In this document: positions 21,135-30,869 of the stretch, in pieces | Position numbering within the stretch: the first letter of the stretch is position 1 | Layout of the letters: the number at the start of each line of letters is the position of its first letter | Origin: an uncultured Paracoccaceae bacterium | Lineage (GTDB): Bacteria; Pseudomonadota; Alphaproteobacteria; Rhodobacterales; Rhodobacteraceae | NCBI GenBank assembly: GCA_951812305.1 | Contig: CATOSB010000002.1 | Location: 682,001 to 746,000 of the forward strand | DNA length: 64,000 bases | Direction of reading: 5' to 3' | Position numbers and translations under genes: made by a program | Notes under the pieces: model-generated | The model's database searches: none | What the model was told of the DNA's origin: nothing | What the model saw: the letters and a program-made list of their open reading frames with translations, nothing else

Positions 21135-22364
21135 CTAGTATTTAGCACGCTTGGAAAACTCTGTCTCCTCACCAGCCGCCAACTGTGTTGCCTGCGCGAC
21201 CCACTCGTCCCGTGTCGCGCGACCCTTGAATTTCGCAAGACCGTAATCAGCCCAATAAACCTGTTCAGTTGTCCATTTCGCGATCTGGTCGAAATGGAAG
21301 ATACCGTTGTCGTTCAGTGATTTTTCCAGACCCGGACCAATCCCCCTGATCAACTTCAGATCATCCGCTTTGCCGTCGCGTGGGCCACTCAGACCTTCGG
21401 GCTTGAATTTCTGAACGTCTGCCGCGCTTGGGTCGGCAGGAAGATCGGTGGCCGGTTTTGCAGGCTTGGCGCTTGCCTTTGCCGCTTTCGCGGCGACAGG
21501 TTTTGCAGCTTTCTTCGTTGTTTTCGAACCGCTTGCCGCAGATTTCGCAGCCGTCGACTTGGACGCTTTTGCAAAATCTGCTGTCGGCTTTGCAGCTTTG
21601 GTCCCAGTTTTTGCTGATTTCGCAGATTTTGTGCCGGCCCGGGAATTCGCCTTACCGTCCAGCCAGGGTGTCAGGATCGGCACTTCGGTGCCATCAATGC
21701 GCTTCAGCGTATCGCCCAGATCATGCGCGAGTTGAACGCTGGCGTTCATCTTGGTGTGGCCGGTTTCCTCGTATTCTGACAATGACGTCAATCCACTAGC
21801 GGGTTCGCTGGCATAGCGACCATTCTGCGGACCCGGCAGCGGCACTTTGCCTGCGGCCATATCGTCGATGATCCCGGCGAAGCGTTCAGCCGTCAGATCC
21901 TCGTAATAATCCTTGCCGATCTGGGCCATTGGTGCATTGGCGCAGGCGCCGAGGCATTCGACCTCCTCCCAGCTGAATTTGCCATCCTCAGACAACATGT
22001 GGGGTTTCGGCGCGATTTTTTCGCGACAAACCGCAATCAAATCCTCTGCCCCGCAAATCATACAGGACGTCGTTCCGCAGATTTGAAAATTTGCAACAGA
22101 CCCAACAGGTTTAAGCTGAAACATAAAGTAGAAAGTTGCCACCTCCAGCGCGCGAATATGGGCCATTCCTAGCATATCGGCCACATGTTCAATCGCCGCG
22201 CGGCTGAGCCAGCCTTCCTGCTCCTGCGCGCGCCACAAAAGCGGGATGACGGCAGACGCCTGCCGCCCTTCGGGGTATTTCGTCACCTGCGCCTCGGCCC
22301 ATTTCTGGTTGTCCGGCAGGAAGGTGAAGCTTTCGGGTTGCTCGGGGTGAAGACGGCGTAGCAT
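21135..22364 (-). CDS. nuoE: NADH-quinone oxidoreductase subunit E with long C-terminal extension
   Basis: This 409-residue protein has two parts. The first 200 residues are the thioredoxin-like NuoE, which binds [2Fe-2S] cluster N1a through [10 protein letters not shown] and CLGACANAP. The rest is an extension: a Lys/Ala-rich low-complexity linker (residues 230-325) and a helix-hairpin-helix domain ([20 protein letters not shown]). Typical NuoE proteins end near residue 170-200. A C-terminal extension is, as I recall, reported for Rhodobacter capsulatus NuoE. The domain is shared with the downstream membrane protein. Confidence 0.95.
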   Translation of the reverse strand: MLRRLHPEQPESFTFLPDNQKWAEAQVTKYPEGRQASAVIPLLWRAQEQEGWLSRAAIEHVADMLGMAHIRALEVATFYFMFQLKPVGSVANFQICGTTSCMICGAEDLIAVCREKIAPKPHMLSEDGKFSWEEVECLGACANAPMAQIGKDYYEDLTAERFAGIIDDMAAGKVPLPGPQNGRYASEPASGLTSLSEYEETGHTKMNASVQLAHDLGDTLKRIDGTEVPILTPWLDGKANSRAGTKSAKSAKTGTKAAKPTADFAKASKSTAAKSAASGSKTTKKAAKPVAAKAAKASAKPAKPATDLPADPSAADVQKFKPEGLSGPRDGKADDLKLIRGIGPGLEKSLNDNGIFHFDQIAKWTTEQVYWADYGLAKFKGRATRDEWVAQATQLAAGEETEFSKRAKY

Positions 22365-22377
22365 GGTTCAAATCGGC

Positions 22378-22450
22378 CCTATATTCGACGTCGATATCAC
22401 GTCGGTATTACATCGGTATTGCGTCGGTATTTCCATCGCTCGGCAATACG
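22378..22450. repeat. Short tandem repeat with 11-base period, copy 1
   Basis: Read on the minus strand, this 73-base gap contains four consecutive near-identical 11-mers of the form AATACCGACGY, the last degenerate (GATATCGACGT). It lies directly upstream of nuoE. The same unit occurs at 58251-58296. It may be a dispersed repeat or a protein-binding array; no function is known to me. Confidence 0.7.
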
Positions 22451-22455
22451 GCATG

Positions 22456-22992
22456 TCAGGTGCGTCCCTCGGCAATCTGGCGGCACCCGGTGAATACCGA
22501 ATATTGCGCGCCGATGAAATCGCTTAATTTGGCGAAAACTTCTGTGGCATGGCCGTCTTCTCCGCCGAGTTGTGTTGGGGCCAGATCAAGGATGTATTTC
22601 GAAAGCCCGTTCGATTGCTGCGCCAGATAGGCGCGGTGCTTGTCCAGCCCGCCCAGAACGGTCGCCTTGGTCAACCCGGCCTGCAAAGCATCCAGCTGCG
22701 GCACAACCTCTCGCTGCAGCGCGGTAAGTTGTGCTGGCGTCTGGATCGCGACCATCGGCGGCCAGCTATCCTGCGCCGCCATGCCGGGCACAACCAACCG
22801 CAGCGCCGCATCCAACCGCGCGGCGGCATCGAAATTCTCAAAACAGATGTCGAGCTTGCGCTCCAAAAACCGCGTCGCCTCTGCCTCGACATAAGACGAG
22901 CGCGCATAATACGCCTGCACAGCCACAAACGCCGCAGCGACGAGAGTGCCCCCGGCGAGGACGTAGTTGGAAAAGGTAGCTCCGTCAGGCAT
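22456..22992 (-). CDS. Hypothetical membrane-anchored protein upstream of nuoE
   Basis: This 178-residue protein has one N-terminal transmembrane helix (YVLAGGTLVAAAFVAVQAYY) followed by a helical soluble domain. There are two cysteines (DICFENFD and FTGCRQ). The segment after the helix (SSYVEAEATRFLERKLDICF) is predicted amphipathic. No family is recognised. In the uninterrupted operon it would follow the DUF559 gene and precede nuoE. Confidence 0.6.
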   Translation of the reverse strand: MPDGATFSNYVLAGGTLVAAAFVAVQAYYARSSYVEAEATRFLERKLDICFENFDAAARLDAALRLVVPGMAAQDSWPPMVAIQTPAQLTALQREVVPQLDALQAGLTKATVLGGLDKHRAYLAQQSNGLSKYILDLAPTQLGGEDGHATEVFAKLSDFIGAQYSVFTGCRQIAEGRT

Positions 22993-23052
22993 TACGGCCC
23001 CGTTGACAGGTCGAGCTTCAGATAGTCAAAGCGCTCCCCCCCTCCTTCTAGG

Positions 23053-24454
23053 CTATGACATTCACACATCTTGGTTGCCGTCAGTCAGCTTTTCTGATTC
23101 TCTTGTTGAAAAGGGAGGCAATGATGCAGCAAACGCTTGGGAACTTTGGGGATGCTCGCCTCGAAAAAGGGGGGCCTTGCTTCTGGATAGGCTGGTTGCA
23201 ACAGGCGGTGACGGGGTTCGGGTCCGGCGGCTCGGGGGCACGCGGGCGGGCGAGATCCGGTTCACGCGGTTTCTACGCAATCCGGCTGTGACGCTAGAGG
23301 CAATGTGCGATGCGGCCTTTGTTCGGACCCGGGAGGCCTGCGAAGGGCGTGATATTCTGGCAGTGCAGGACACAACGGTAACGCGGTCGAGTGGCGGCGG
23401 TGGCGATTACCTGCATGCGATGATCGCGGTGGATGCGCGGGATGGCGCTGTCCCGGGGGCGCTGGATGCAACGTTTTGCGAGCGTGACACCGGCCAACGT
23501 GCGACCCGGCATGCGCGTGCCTTCGAAGACAAAGAAAGCCACCGCTGGCTGGCGGCCACCGAGCGTGCGGGCGAGATCGCCGGGGCTGGGCGGATCACGA
23601 TGGTGGCGGATCGCGAGGCCGATATTTTCGACCTGTTTGCGCGCAGGCCCCAAAATGTGGAGTTGATCGTTAGGGCCAATCACAACCGCACGCTTGAGGG
23701 CGGTGATAAGATAGCCGAATGGATTGCCGCCATGCCGAGGCTGGGCACGACCCTGCTTACTCTTCCCAAGAGCCCGGGGCGGGCCGCCCGCGACGCCAGG
23801 CTGTCGATCCGGTTTGGCCAGGCAACCATGAAGCCGCCGAAAAGATTGGAAAAAACGACATCTGCACCGGTCACTCTCACCTATATCGACCTGCGCGAGG
23901 AAACACCGCCTGACGGCGTCAAACCCGTACACTGGCGTTTGCTGACGAGCTACGACATCATCAATGTCACCGACGCTTTGGACGTCGCCGAGCGCTATGC
24001 CAAACGCTGGAGGATCGAGGAACTGTTCCGCACGATGAAGCGCAAAGGGTTCGACATCGAGGCCCTGCGCATCAACGACACCGGTCCGCGCAATCGCCTG
24101 ATCCTGGCCTGCATGATCGCCGCGACGGTTGTGATGCAGATGGTCGCCGAACGCGATGGCCGGTGCCTGCGTCCGCTGACCGATGCCTTCGATGCCGCCG
24201 ATCAACCTCTGCTGGAGGCGCTCAGCGCAGACCTCGAGGGCAAGACAGACCGACAGAAAAACCCCCACCCCAAAGGCAGCCTCGCTTTCGCCTCGTGGGT
24301 CTGCGCAAGGTTGGGCGGCTGGACCGGATACTATGGAAAACCAGGGCCTATTGTAATCCTGTCAGGTTGGACCGAGTTCCAATCCATCAAACACGGCGCG
24401 TATATCGCAGAGAGTATACATCACCGTGCATCGTGAGATGTGTGAATCTTATAG
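23053..24454 (+). mobile_element. IS4-family (IS50-like) insertion sequence, copy 1, 1402 bp
   Basis: The ends are CTATGACATTCACACATCT on the left and, inverted, CTATAAGATTCACACATCT on the right: a 19-base terminal inverted repeat with three mismatches. A 9-base target duplication CCTTCTAGG flanks it (23044-23052 and 24455-24463), as expected for IS50-like elements. It is inserted antisense to the nuo operon, in the loop of a perfect 10-bp C-rich/G-rich hairpin at the end of the DUF559 gene. The translated products match copy 2 (36178-37579) throughout, so transposition was recent. Confidence 0.95.
23121..24436 (+). CDS. IS4-family transposase, needs a -1 frameshift (copy 1)
   Basis: Translation most likely starts at the tandem ATGs 23121/23124 ([24 protein letters not shown] upstream). 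The rest of the protein is in the -1 frame. The switch point is the A5G6 run at 23164-23174. A -1 slip on the AAA codon would give LEK-RGALLLDRLV and a 438-residue protein. Tn5-type catalytic residues are visible: the Asp of AVQDTTV, the Asp of VADREADIFD and the Glu of YAKRWRIEELFRTMK (YREK signature). Without slippage a 56-residue peptide results. The longer open frame from 22967 is an accident of the flank. Confidence 0.85.
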
Positions 24455-24816
24455 CCTTCTAGGAGGGGGGATAGGGGGGAGGTTTCTTGCATCGCAACAA
24501 CGAGATCGGCAATTGATTGACGAACGGCGTCAAACTCTACCAAAATCTCATTGTTCCAGAATCTCAGCACCGAAACACCGCGCTTCATCAAGTAAGAGGT
24601 GCGAATACGATCAGCTTCGCCATGCTCAACATGCTGCGAACCGTCGACTTCGATCGCCAGCCGGATTGAAGGCGCATAGAAATCCAGAATGTACTTCTGA
24701 TCAAATACCAACTGGCGGCGAAATCGCACGCCAAGCTGATCGCGGCGAATGGCAGCCCATAGCCTGCGCTCGGCGTCAGTCATGTTGGTGCGTAAAGCGC
24801 GGGCGCGTTTGGTCAT
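24421..24816 (-). CDS. DUF559 (Vsr-like) endonuclease domain protein, C terminus replaced by IS sequence
   Basis: This 131-residue protein matches DUF559, a restriction-endonuclease-like fold related to Vsr mismatch endonucleases. Conserved elements are the N-terminal basic NMTDAERRLWAAIRRDQLG, the catalytic-type LDFYAPSIRLAIEVDGSQH and the FWNNEIL motif. The start is MTKRARALRTN at 24816. Both ends abut C-rich/G-rich hairpin repeats that read SPLTPLL or SPLSPLL. The IS has inserted in the 3' repeat, so the last residues (GYKIHTSHDAR) are IS-encoded. Removing the IS and one target copy gives a stop about seven residues further on (EGGGSALTI). It interrupts the nuoD-nuoE order. Confidence 0.8.
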   Translation of the reverse strand: MTKRARALRTNMTDAERRLWAAIRRDQLGVRFRRQLVFDQKYILDFYAPSIRLAIEVDGSQHVEHGEADRIRTSYLMKRGVSVLRFWNNEILVEFDAVRQSIADLVVAMQETSPLSPLLEGYKIHTSHDAR

Positions 24817-24850
24817 GTCAACGTCGCGCAGGAAAACCTCTCCCCCGGCC

Positions 24851-24920
24851 CCTCTCCTGACAGGAGGGGGGGGCGATCCCCTCGAAACCTGCGCATTCCC
24901 CCCTCCTCCTAGGAGGGGGG
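24851..24920. repeat. Two C-rich/G-rich hairpins upstream of the DUF559 gene
   Basis: Hairpin 24851-24869 has arms around CTCCTG-A-CAGGAG. Hairpin 24898-24920 has perfect 10-base arms CCCCCCTCCT and AGGAGGGGGG with a 3-base loop. The second is almost identical to the hairpin on the other side of the DUF559 gene, which the IS has split (arms 23037-23046 and 23050-23052 plus 24464-24470). Each is followed by a GGGGGGAGGTT sequence. They look like a dispersed repeat that travels with the endonuclease gene. Confidence 0.75.
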
Positions 24921-24941
24921 TCAGGGGGGAGGTTCTCTCCC

Positions 24942-26159
24942 TCACCGATCAATCTCGCCAAACACGATGTCCATCGTCCCGATAATCGCCGCAACATCCG
25001 CCAGCTGGTGCCCGCCGGCGACATAGTCCATCGCCTGCAAATGCGGGAAGCCCGGGGCGCGGAGTTTGGCGCGGTAGGGTTTGTTGGACCCGTCCGAAAC
25101 CAGATAGACGCCAAATTCGCCCTTGGGCGCCTCAACGGCAGCATAGACCTCGCCTTCCGGCACATGGAAGCCCTCGGTGTAAAGCTTAAAGTGATGGATC
25201 AGTGCCTCCATCGAGGTCTTCATATCCGCCCGCGACGGCGGGGTGATCTTGCCGCGGGCCAGAATGTCGCCCTGCCCCTCGGGCGCTTTCAGCTTCTCAA
25301 CAGCCTGATGGATGATTTTCAGCGACTCGCGCATTTCCTGCATGCGGCAGAGGTAACGGTCATAGCAGTCGCCATTTTTGCCGACCGGAATCCCGAATTC
25401 GAATTCATCATAACATTCATAAGGTTGTGACCGCCGCAAATCCCAGGCGAGGCCGGACCCGCGTACCATGACGCCAGAGAAGCCCCAGTCGAGTATGTCT
25501 TGTTCTGTCACCACGCCGATATCGGCGTTGCGCTGTTTGAATATGCGGTTTTCGGTCAGCAATCCGTCAAGATCGTCGATGACGCGCGGGAATTCTGTAG
25601 CCCACTGGTCGATGTCTTCCAACAGGCCATTGGGCAATTCCTGATGCACGCCGCCGGGGCGGAAGTATGCCGCGTGAAGGCGGGCACCGCAGGCCCGTTC
25701 ATAGAATTCCATCAGCTTTTCGCGTTCCTCGAAACCCCACAAGGGAGGCGTCAGCGCGCCGACATCCATCGCCTGCGTGGTGACGTTCAGGATGTGGTTC
25801 AGGATGCGGCCGATTTCGGAATAAAGCACCCGGATCAGGGACGCGCGGCGCGGCACCTCGACGCCCGTCAGTTTTTCAATCGCCAGACACCAGGCATGTT
25901 CCTGATTCATCGGCGCGACGTAATCGAGCCGGTCAAAATAGGGCAGGTTCTGCAGGTAAGTGCGCGATTCCATCAGCTTTTCGGTGCCACGGTGCAGAAG
26001 GCCGATATGGGGGTCGCAGCGTTCAACAATCTCGCCGTCCAGTTCTAGAACCAGCCGAAGAACACCATGCGCCGCAGGGTGTTGCGGGCCGAAGTTGATG
26101 TTGAAATTGCGGATCTTCTGTTCGCCGGTCAGGGCGTCTTCGAAGTTGCCGTCCATCAT
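24942..26159 (-). CDS. nuoD: NADH-quinone oxidoreductase subunit D
   Basis: This 405-residue, 49-kDa subunit has the hydrogenase large-subunit fold that forms the quinone site with Nuo[18 protein letters not shown] carries the quinone-contacting histidine. [31 protein letters not shown] and the C-terminal [13 protein letters not shown] are conserved. It is the first nuo gene after a sulfotransferase gene and is followed by the DUF559/IS block. Separation of C and D is not unusual for alphaproteobacteria; the intruding gene is. Confidence 0.97.
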   Translation of the reverse strand: MMDGNFEDALTGEQKIRNFNINFGPQHPAAHGVLRLVLELDGEIVERCDPHIGLLHRGTEKLMESRTYLQNLPYFDRLDYVAPMNQEHAWCLAIEKLTGVEVPRRASLIRVLYSEIGRILNHILNVTTQAMDVGALTPPLWGFEEREKLMEFYERACGARLHAAYFRPGGVHQELPNGLLEDIDQWATEFPRVIDDLDGLLTENRIFKQRNADIGVVTEQDILDWGFSGVMVRGSGLAWDLRRSQPYECYDEFEFGIPVGKNGDCYDRYLCRMQEMRESLKIIHQAVEKLKAPEGQGDILARGKITPPSRADMKTSMEALIHHFKLYTEGFHVPEGEVYAAVEAPKGEFGVYLVSDGSNKPYRAKLRAPGFPHLQAMDYVAGGHQLADVAAIIGTMDIVFGEIDR

Positions 26160-26168
26160 CGCACCACC

Positions 26169-27041
26169 TTACGCATTTTCCTTGCCCCAAGCATCGGGCA
26201 ATTCGCCTAGCATCTCTTGCAACGCTTCGTACTGAGGTGCAAGGAATTCCCGCATTTCTGCCCATTGTTCGGGCTCCATTTCCGCCTTCGGCCCCTCCAT
26301 AAATCGCTTCTCAAAATCCGCCCAGCCGTGGCTGATGCCAAGGAACTTAGATATCCGCCCTATCGCGTCGCGGTTAAAGAGGTCTTCATAGAAACCGATG
26401 AAAACCTGATCGTCGGGGACGACATTGGCGAGGCGGCGCAAGGGGCTGGCATAATCAGAACGGCGCACGATTTCGGGTTCCTTGCCTTTGTGCACGCGCT
26501 TCATGATGTTGACCGAACGCCGCTGAATTTCCTCAGGCTTATTGGCGCGGCGCCGTGCCATCATGCGGCAATGGGACCAGATGCGCATCACGGGGTCACG
26601 CATCAGATAGACAAAGCGCACATTCGGCGCGATTTCGGCCATGTGTTTCAGCCGCGCCTCGGGCAAAAGGCCGTAGGCGGGCGTGAAGTCGGCGACGAGT
26701 TTCTCGCCCCCCATACCGTCGGTCAGATAAGCCAGATAGGCGGCATCGTCCTGTTGCCGTCCCTCCAGCACCTTGCCCCACGCCTCGGCGTCGCGCGCGG
26801 TCCGGAATTTGCGTTCGGCCTGATCTGGGTCCAACCCTTCGGCTTCCGCGCGAGAGCGGGCTGATCGGCCCTCACACATCTCGATCCACGGGTCCCAGTC
26901 GTTAAATTCCACAGCGTCGAAATAGTGCAACTCCTTGATGCCACGCATGTGACATTCTTCGTGGTTGGAGATGTAGCGATGCAGCCACGAGGTGCCGGAT
27001 TTGGTGGCGCCGATGCAGTAAAGGAGGGTGGGTTCGGACAT
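26169..27041 (-). CDS. Sulfotransferase-domain protein inside the nuo operon
   Basis: This 290-residue protein has a PAPS-dependent sulfotransferase fold. The 5'-phosphosulfate loop is CIGATKSGTSWLHRYI at residues 9-24. VRFVYLMRDPVMRIWSHCRM is the 3'-phosphate-binding segment with its conserved Arg and Ser. FIGFYEDLF and a C-terminal GPKAEMEPEQW complete the domain. The substrate cannot be told. It sits between the nuoC-side small ORF and nuoD, 9 bases before nuoD, where no sulfotransferase is expected. It was probably acquired. Confidence 0.85.
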   Translation of the reverse strand: MSEPTLLYCIGATKSGTSWLHRYISNHEECHMRGIKELHYFDAVEFNDWDPWIEMCEGRSARSRAEAEGLDPDQAERKFRTARDAEAWGKVLEGRQQDDAAYLAYLTDGMGGEKLVADFTPAYGLLPEARLKHMAEIAPNVRFVYLMRDPVMRIWSHCRMMARRRANKPEEIQRRSVNIMKRVHKGKEPEIVRRSDYASPLRRLANVVPDDQVFIGFYEDLFNRDAIGRISKFLGISHGWADFEKRFMEGPKAEMEPEQWAEMREFLAPQYEALQEMLGELPDAWGKENA

Positions 27042-27190
27042 GGCCCTCTACCAGCGCCCAGCCCGCCCCAAAATACAAAGGATTGCGCCCGGCCCGAGGG
27101 TGGGTGCATCGCACCCGCGCTGGGGGGCGGGTCGGGTGCGATCCGGGGCTGAGGCCCCGGTGCAGAATTCGAAATTCGAGGATGAAACCA
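27042..27190. repeat. Hairpin-rich spacer inside the nuo operon
   Basis: This 149-base spacer contains stem-loops GGGTGC-ATC-GCACCC (27102-27116) and GGGGC-TGAG-GCCCC, plus a GAATTCGAAATTC palindrome. It codes for nothing convincing. It is the longest non-coding spacer between nuoC and nuoD and lies upstream of the sulfotransferase gene. It may be a processing or attenuation point, or a junction left by insertion. Confidence 0.5.
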
Positions 27191-27370
27191 TCAGTCGATG
27201 CCGGGAATTTTCACCCGTTCACGAAAGGCCATGACCCAAAGCAAAGGAATTACGGTGAACGGTGTCAGACAGAAAATGGCGAACCAGCTGGGCAGGCGGA
27301 ATTTGGGCAGGAAGATCCAGAACGGGATGAAGGTTAGCACCGCGAGGATCGGGTAGAGCCAAGGAGGCAT
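27191..27370 (-). CDS. Small two-helix membrane protein downstream of nuoC
   Basis: This 59-residue protein ([20 protein letters not shown]) has two hydrophobic helices and a charged end (FRERVKIPGID). The start ATG shares a base with the nuoC stop (TGATG), which indicates coupling. It is rich in Pro, Phe and Trp. No family is recognised. Similar small ORFs follow nuoC in Rhodobacter-type operons. Confidence 0.65.
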   Translation of the reverse strand: MPPWLYPILAVLTFIPFWIFLPKFRLPSWFAIFCLTPFTVIPLLWVMAFRERVKIPGID

Positions 27371-27975
27371 CACTTCGCTGCGTCCTTCTCATCCCCCGGT
27401 AGGATGTATTCCGCGCCTTCCCAAGGGCTTATGAAATCGAACTGGCGGTATTCCTGCACGAGGCTGACGGGTTCGTAGACCACGCGCTTTTGCGCCTCGT
27501 CATAGCGGACCTCGGTATATCCGGTGGTGGGAAAATCCTTGCGCAGCGGATAGCCACGGAAGCCGTAATCGGTGAGTATCCGGCGTAAATCAGGATGGCC
27601 GGTGAAAAGGATGCCGAACATGTCGTACACCTCGCGTTCAAACCAGTTGGCTGACGCGTGAACATCGACGATGGAAGCCAGCGTTTCCTCCTCGCGCACG
27701 GCGCATTTTACGCGGATGCGGTGGTTCTGGTACATCGACAGAAAGTGATAGACGACGTCGAACCGCGCAGGGCGCGACGGGTGGTCGACACCGGTGATGT
27801 CAACGAGTGTTGAGAACCTGCAGCGGCTGTTAGATTTCAGGAACTCGGTGAACGCGACCAGAGAGGACGGTGCGATTTCGACGGTTAACTCGCCGTGATC
27901 CACGCTCCATGACAATACGCAATCGGGGCGTTTGGCTTCGATATGGGTGCCGAGTTCGTTCAGTGTTTCAGTCAT
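27370..27975 (-). CDS. nuoC: NADH-quinone oxidoreductase subunit C
   Basis: This 201-residue, 30-kDa subunit of the peripheral arm contains the signature [24 protein letters not shown] segment, here [10 protein letters not shown] followed by [20 protein letters not shown]. It is not fused to NuoD. The start overlaps the stop of the DUF2158 gene by ATGA. Confidence 0.97.
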   Translation of the reverse strand: MTETLNELGTHIEAKRPDCVLSWSVDHGELTVEIAPSSLVAFTEFLKSNSRCRFSTLVDITGVDHPSRPARFDVVYHFLSMYQNHRIRVKCAVREEETLASIVDVHASANWFEREVYDMFGILFTGHPDLRRILTDYGFRGYPLRKDFPTTGYTEVRYDEAQKRVVYEPVSLVQEYRQFDFISPWEGAEYILPGDEKDAAK

Positions 27976-28301
27976 TTTTTCTGCACAATTAGCGCGGCCA
28001 AGGATATTGTGCCCCGGCGCGTATTATTACCGCCAATTTCCCACACGCAATCTCCATCGCCGCTTTGAGTCGAAACTAGCGTCATTTTCGGGCTGTGGTT
28101 CGTGGCAATTTTGACGACATCACCTGTAGTTGGCGGCCTATAGTGAAAATTTCCTACAATCGTTAGGGCTGCGAGCGAATAGACTTCGACATGTAAGTTC
28201 GTTCCTACAAACCAATAGCATTTAGCGCTACCTTGTTTGGTCGCACCGAGCGCCATATCTGGCCCTCCTGCCTTTAGTCTCACTGTATCACCCGGTCCCA
28301 T
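27972..28301 (-). CDS. Tandem DUF2158 (YodC-like) protein between nuoB and nuoC
   Basis: This 109-residue protein is built of two copies of a small beta-barrel domain of the DUF2158/YodC type. Copy 1 has [19 protein letters not shown] and SLAALTIV. Copy 2 has [20 protein letters not shown] and SLAALIV. YodC proteins normally have one such domain of about 55-60 residues. Function is unknown. AAAGGA precedes the ATG, and the stop is coupled to nuoC. The duplication and position between nuoB and nuoC are uncommon. Confidence 0.7.
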   Translation of the reverse strand: MGPGDTVRLKAGGPDMALGATKQGSAKCYWFVGTNLHVEVYSLAALTIVGNFHYRPPTTGDVVKIATNHSPKMTLVSTQSGDGDCVWEIGGNNTRRGTISLAALIVQKK

Positions 28302-28312
28302 TGCGTAATCCT

Positions 28313-29241
<929 letters not shown>

Positions 29242-30225
29242 CTAAAACGCGTCACCGTCCGGCCGTTTCAGCCCGTCACCGCCAAGTCGCGGTAGAAGAG
29301 CGCCTGCGATGTCCATGATCAGTTGCCGGCTCGGGAATGCCCGGTTGGCGCGCGGCCGCCGTCCCTCTGCACGGTCGATCTCGTCCGTAAGATGATCGGC
29401 AACATAGTCGGTCAGCCACAGGGACATGCGCATCGCCAAGGGCAATTTGGCCCCGCTTTCCTGATAAATCACTCGGGTTCCGCCGGATTTCAGTGTCTGA
29501 AATTCATGTCGGGTGGCAATCACCTCTTCGGTGGTGCCGTCAATATGGAAAACCTCGTGCACATGCGCCGATGATTCATAAACCATCGCTTTTGTGTGCG
29601 AGCGGATGAAGCCCTCTGAAAGGTCGTGTTGCATGGCTCGTTCATGCTCGTCGAGGTCTTCATCATCCTCATCGTCCAGATCGCAGGCGCCGAAGTTCGG
29701 GGCCTCAAACAACACTCTGGTTTCGACATCGAAGATGCCATTTGCATCGGCCTTGCCACAGGTCACGCGCGCATCCTGACGTCCGGGGTAGTCGGTGATC
29801 GCCTTGCGCAAAGTTTCGGAATCAAGCTTTGACGTCGAGATTGCGCGCAATGTGGATTTCCGCTTTGGTCCGGCAGATTGCCATATCGGTGTCACGAAAT
29901 TGAGCACCATGAACACAACGATGGCCATCACAAGAAGCCAGAATGTGCGGAACAAGAGGTCTGCAATCCCCATCTGCGACGGATTCATCGCCGCCAATGC
30001 CAGACAAATGGCCGCTGTCAGGGACACGTTCAGCGTCTCTATCACCATATTCGGATAGCGGATGGCGTGTAGCGCAGGGATCATAATCGCCAAAGTCAGC
30101 AGAACCGGATGGCTTTGGCCGGTAATCAGGCTAGCCAGATAGACCATCATGATCGGCGGCACGGCGCCAAAGATGATGACGCGCCGGTTCCGGAACAACC
30201 GGTATAAAATTACGTCACGGGACAT
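29242..30225 (-). CDS. Unknown membrane protein between nuoA and nuoB
   Basis: This 327-residue protein has about four N-terminal transmembrane helices (residues 15-115, including VIIFGAVPPIMMVYLASLI and LLVMAIVVFMVLNFVTPIW). A soluble domain with a strongly acidic patch (DLDDEDDEDLDEHE) follows. The soluble part, with AHVHEVFHIDGTTEEVIATR and GGTRVIYQESG, could be a beta-rich lipid-binding-type domain, but this is a guess. CAGGAG precedes the ATG. No family is recognised. nuoA and nuoB are normally adjacent, so it looks inserted. Confidence 0.65.
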   Translation of the reverse strand: MSRDVILYRLFRNRRVIIFGAVPPIMMVYLASLITGQSHPVLLTLAIMIPALHAIRYPNMVIETLNVSLTAAICLALAAMNPSQMGIADLLFRTFWLLVMAIVVFMVLNFVTPIWQSAGPKRKSTLRAISTSKLDSETLRKAITDYPGRQDARVTCGKADANGIFDVETRVLFEAPNFGACDLDDEDDEDLDEHERAMQHDLSEGFIRSHTKAMVYESSAHVHEVFHIDGTTEEVIATRHEFQTLKSGGTRVIYQESGAKLPLAMRMSLWLTDYVADHLTDEIDRAEGRRPRANRAFPSRQLIMDIAGALLPRLGGDGLKRPDGDAF

Positions 30226-30300
30226 GGCCGCGCACTCCTGAACAAAGCGTTCAGAAGGTGGTTAACAGACTAAATCGGCAGAATTATGGCGTCTGTGGGA

Positions 30301-30666
30301 TCACTCCCACTCCAGCGCGCCCTTCTTCCATTCATAAGCAAAGCCCACGGTCAGAACCGCAAGGAAGATGATCATCGACCAGAATCCGACCAGCCCGACA
30401 TCCTTGAAGGCCACCGCCCAGGGGAACAGGAACGCAACTTCAAGATCGAAGATGATGAACAGGATCGAAACCAGATAGAACCGCACGTCAAATTTCATCC
30501 GCGCGTCATCAAACGCGTTGAAACCGCATTCATAGGCAGAAACTTTTTCCGGATCCGGATTGCGCACGGCCAGCACCACAGCGGCGAGGATCAAAACGAC
30601 GCCAAGCCCGACCGCAAGGGCCAGAAACACAAGGATCGGCAGATAATCGGAGGCTATGGCTTCCAC
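30301..30666 (-). CDS. nuoA: NADH-quinone oxidoreductase subunit A, GTG start
   Basis: This 121-residue, three-helix subunit corresponds to mitochondrial ND3. The loop [20 protein letters not shown] carries the functionally important cysteine near the quinone channel. [21 protein letters not shown] carries the conserved acidic residues. The start is a GTG at 30666 with AGAGGAG 8 bases upstream; the 58 upstream residues of the longer frame are unlike NuoA. It is the first gene of the operon. The promoter should lie in the 203-base divergent spacer shared with the antiporter gene. Confidence 0.95.
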   Translation of the reverse strand: MEAIASDYLPILVFLALAVGLGVVLILAAVVLAVRNPDPEKVSAYECGFNAFDDARMKFDVRFYLVSILFIIFDLEVAFLFPWAVAFKDVGLVGFWSMIIFLAVLTVGFAYEWKKGALEWE

Positions 30667-30869
30667 GTTTGATGCTCCTCTTGCGCAAACACCGCGCAAA
30701 TTCGCTGTTCCTGTCCTCCTAACGTCGCAACGGTTAAGGGTCAACCAACGGACACCCGCCCGGCGGCACCCTTCGGAGAAAAATCGCAACAACAACCCCC
30801 ACAGCGCGTCTTGCACTGGGGCCGTCGGACATGCGACCACGGGCCTGATCAGTCAAAAACAGGTATGTC

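Noticed and set aside
22378..22450. Possible CRISPR-like array
   Set aside because: The 11-base units are contiguous with no spacers, there is no leader and no cas gene.
22967..23170. N-terminal 60 or so residues of the long transposase frame starting in the flank
   Set aside because: The start lies outside the IS end at 23053, the segment differs between the two copies, and the conserved N terminus is encoded in another frame.
23164..23174. Sequencing error as the cause of the transposase frameshift
   Set aside because: The same A5G6 run and frame break occur in both copies more than 13 kb apart; an independent error in both is unlikely, although a shared homopolymer miscall cannot be fully excluded without reads.
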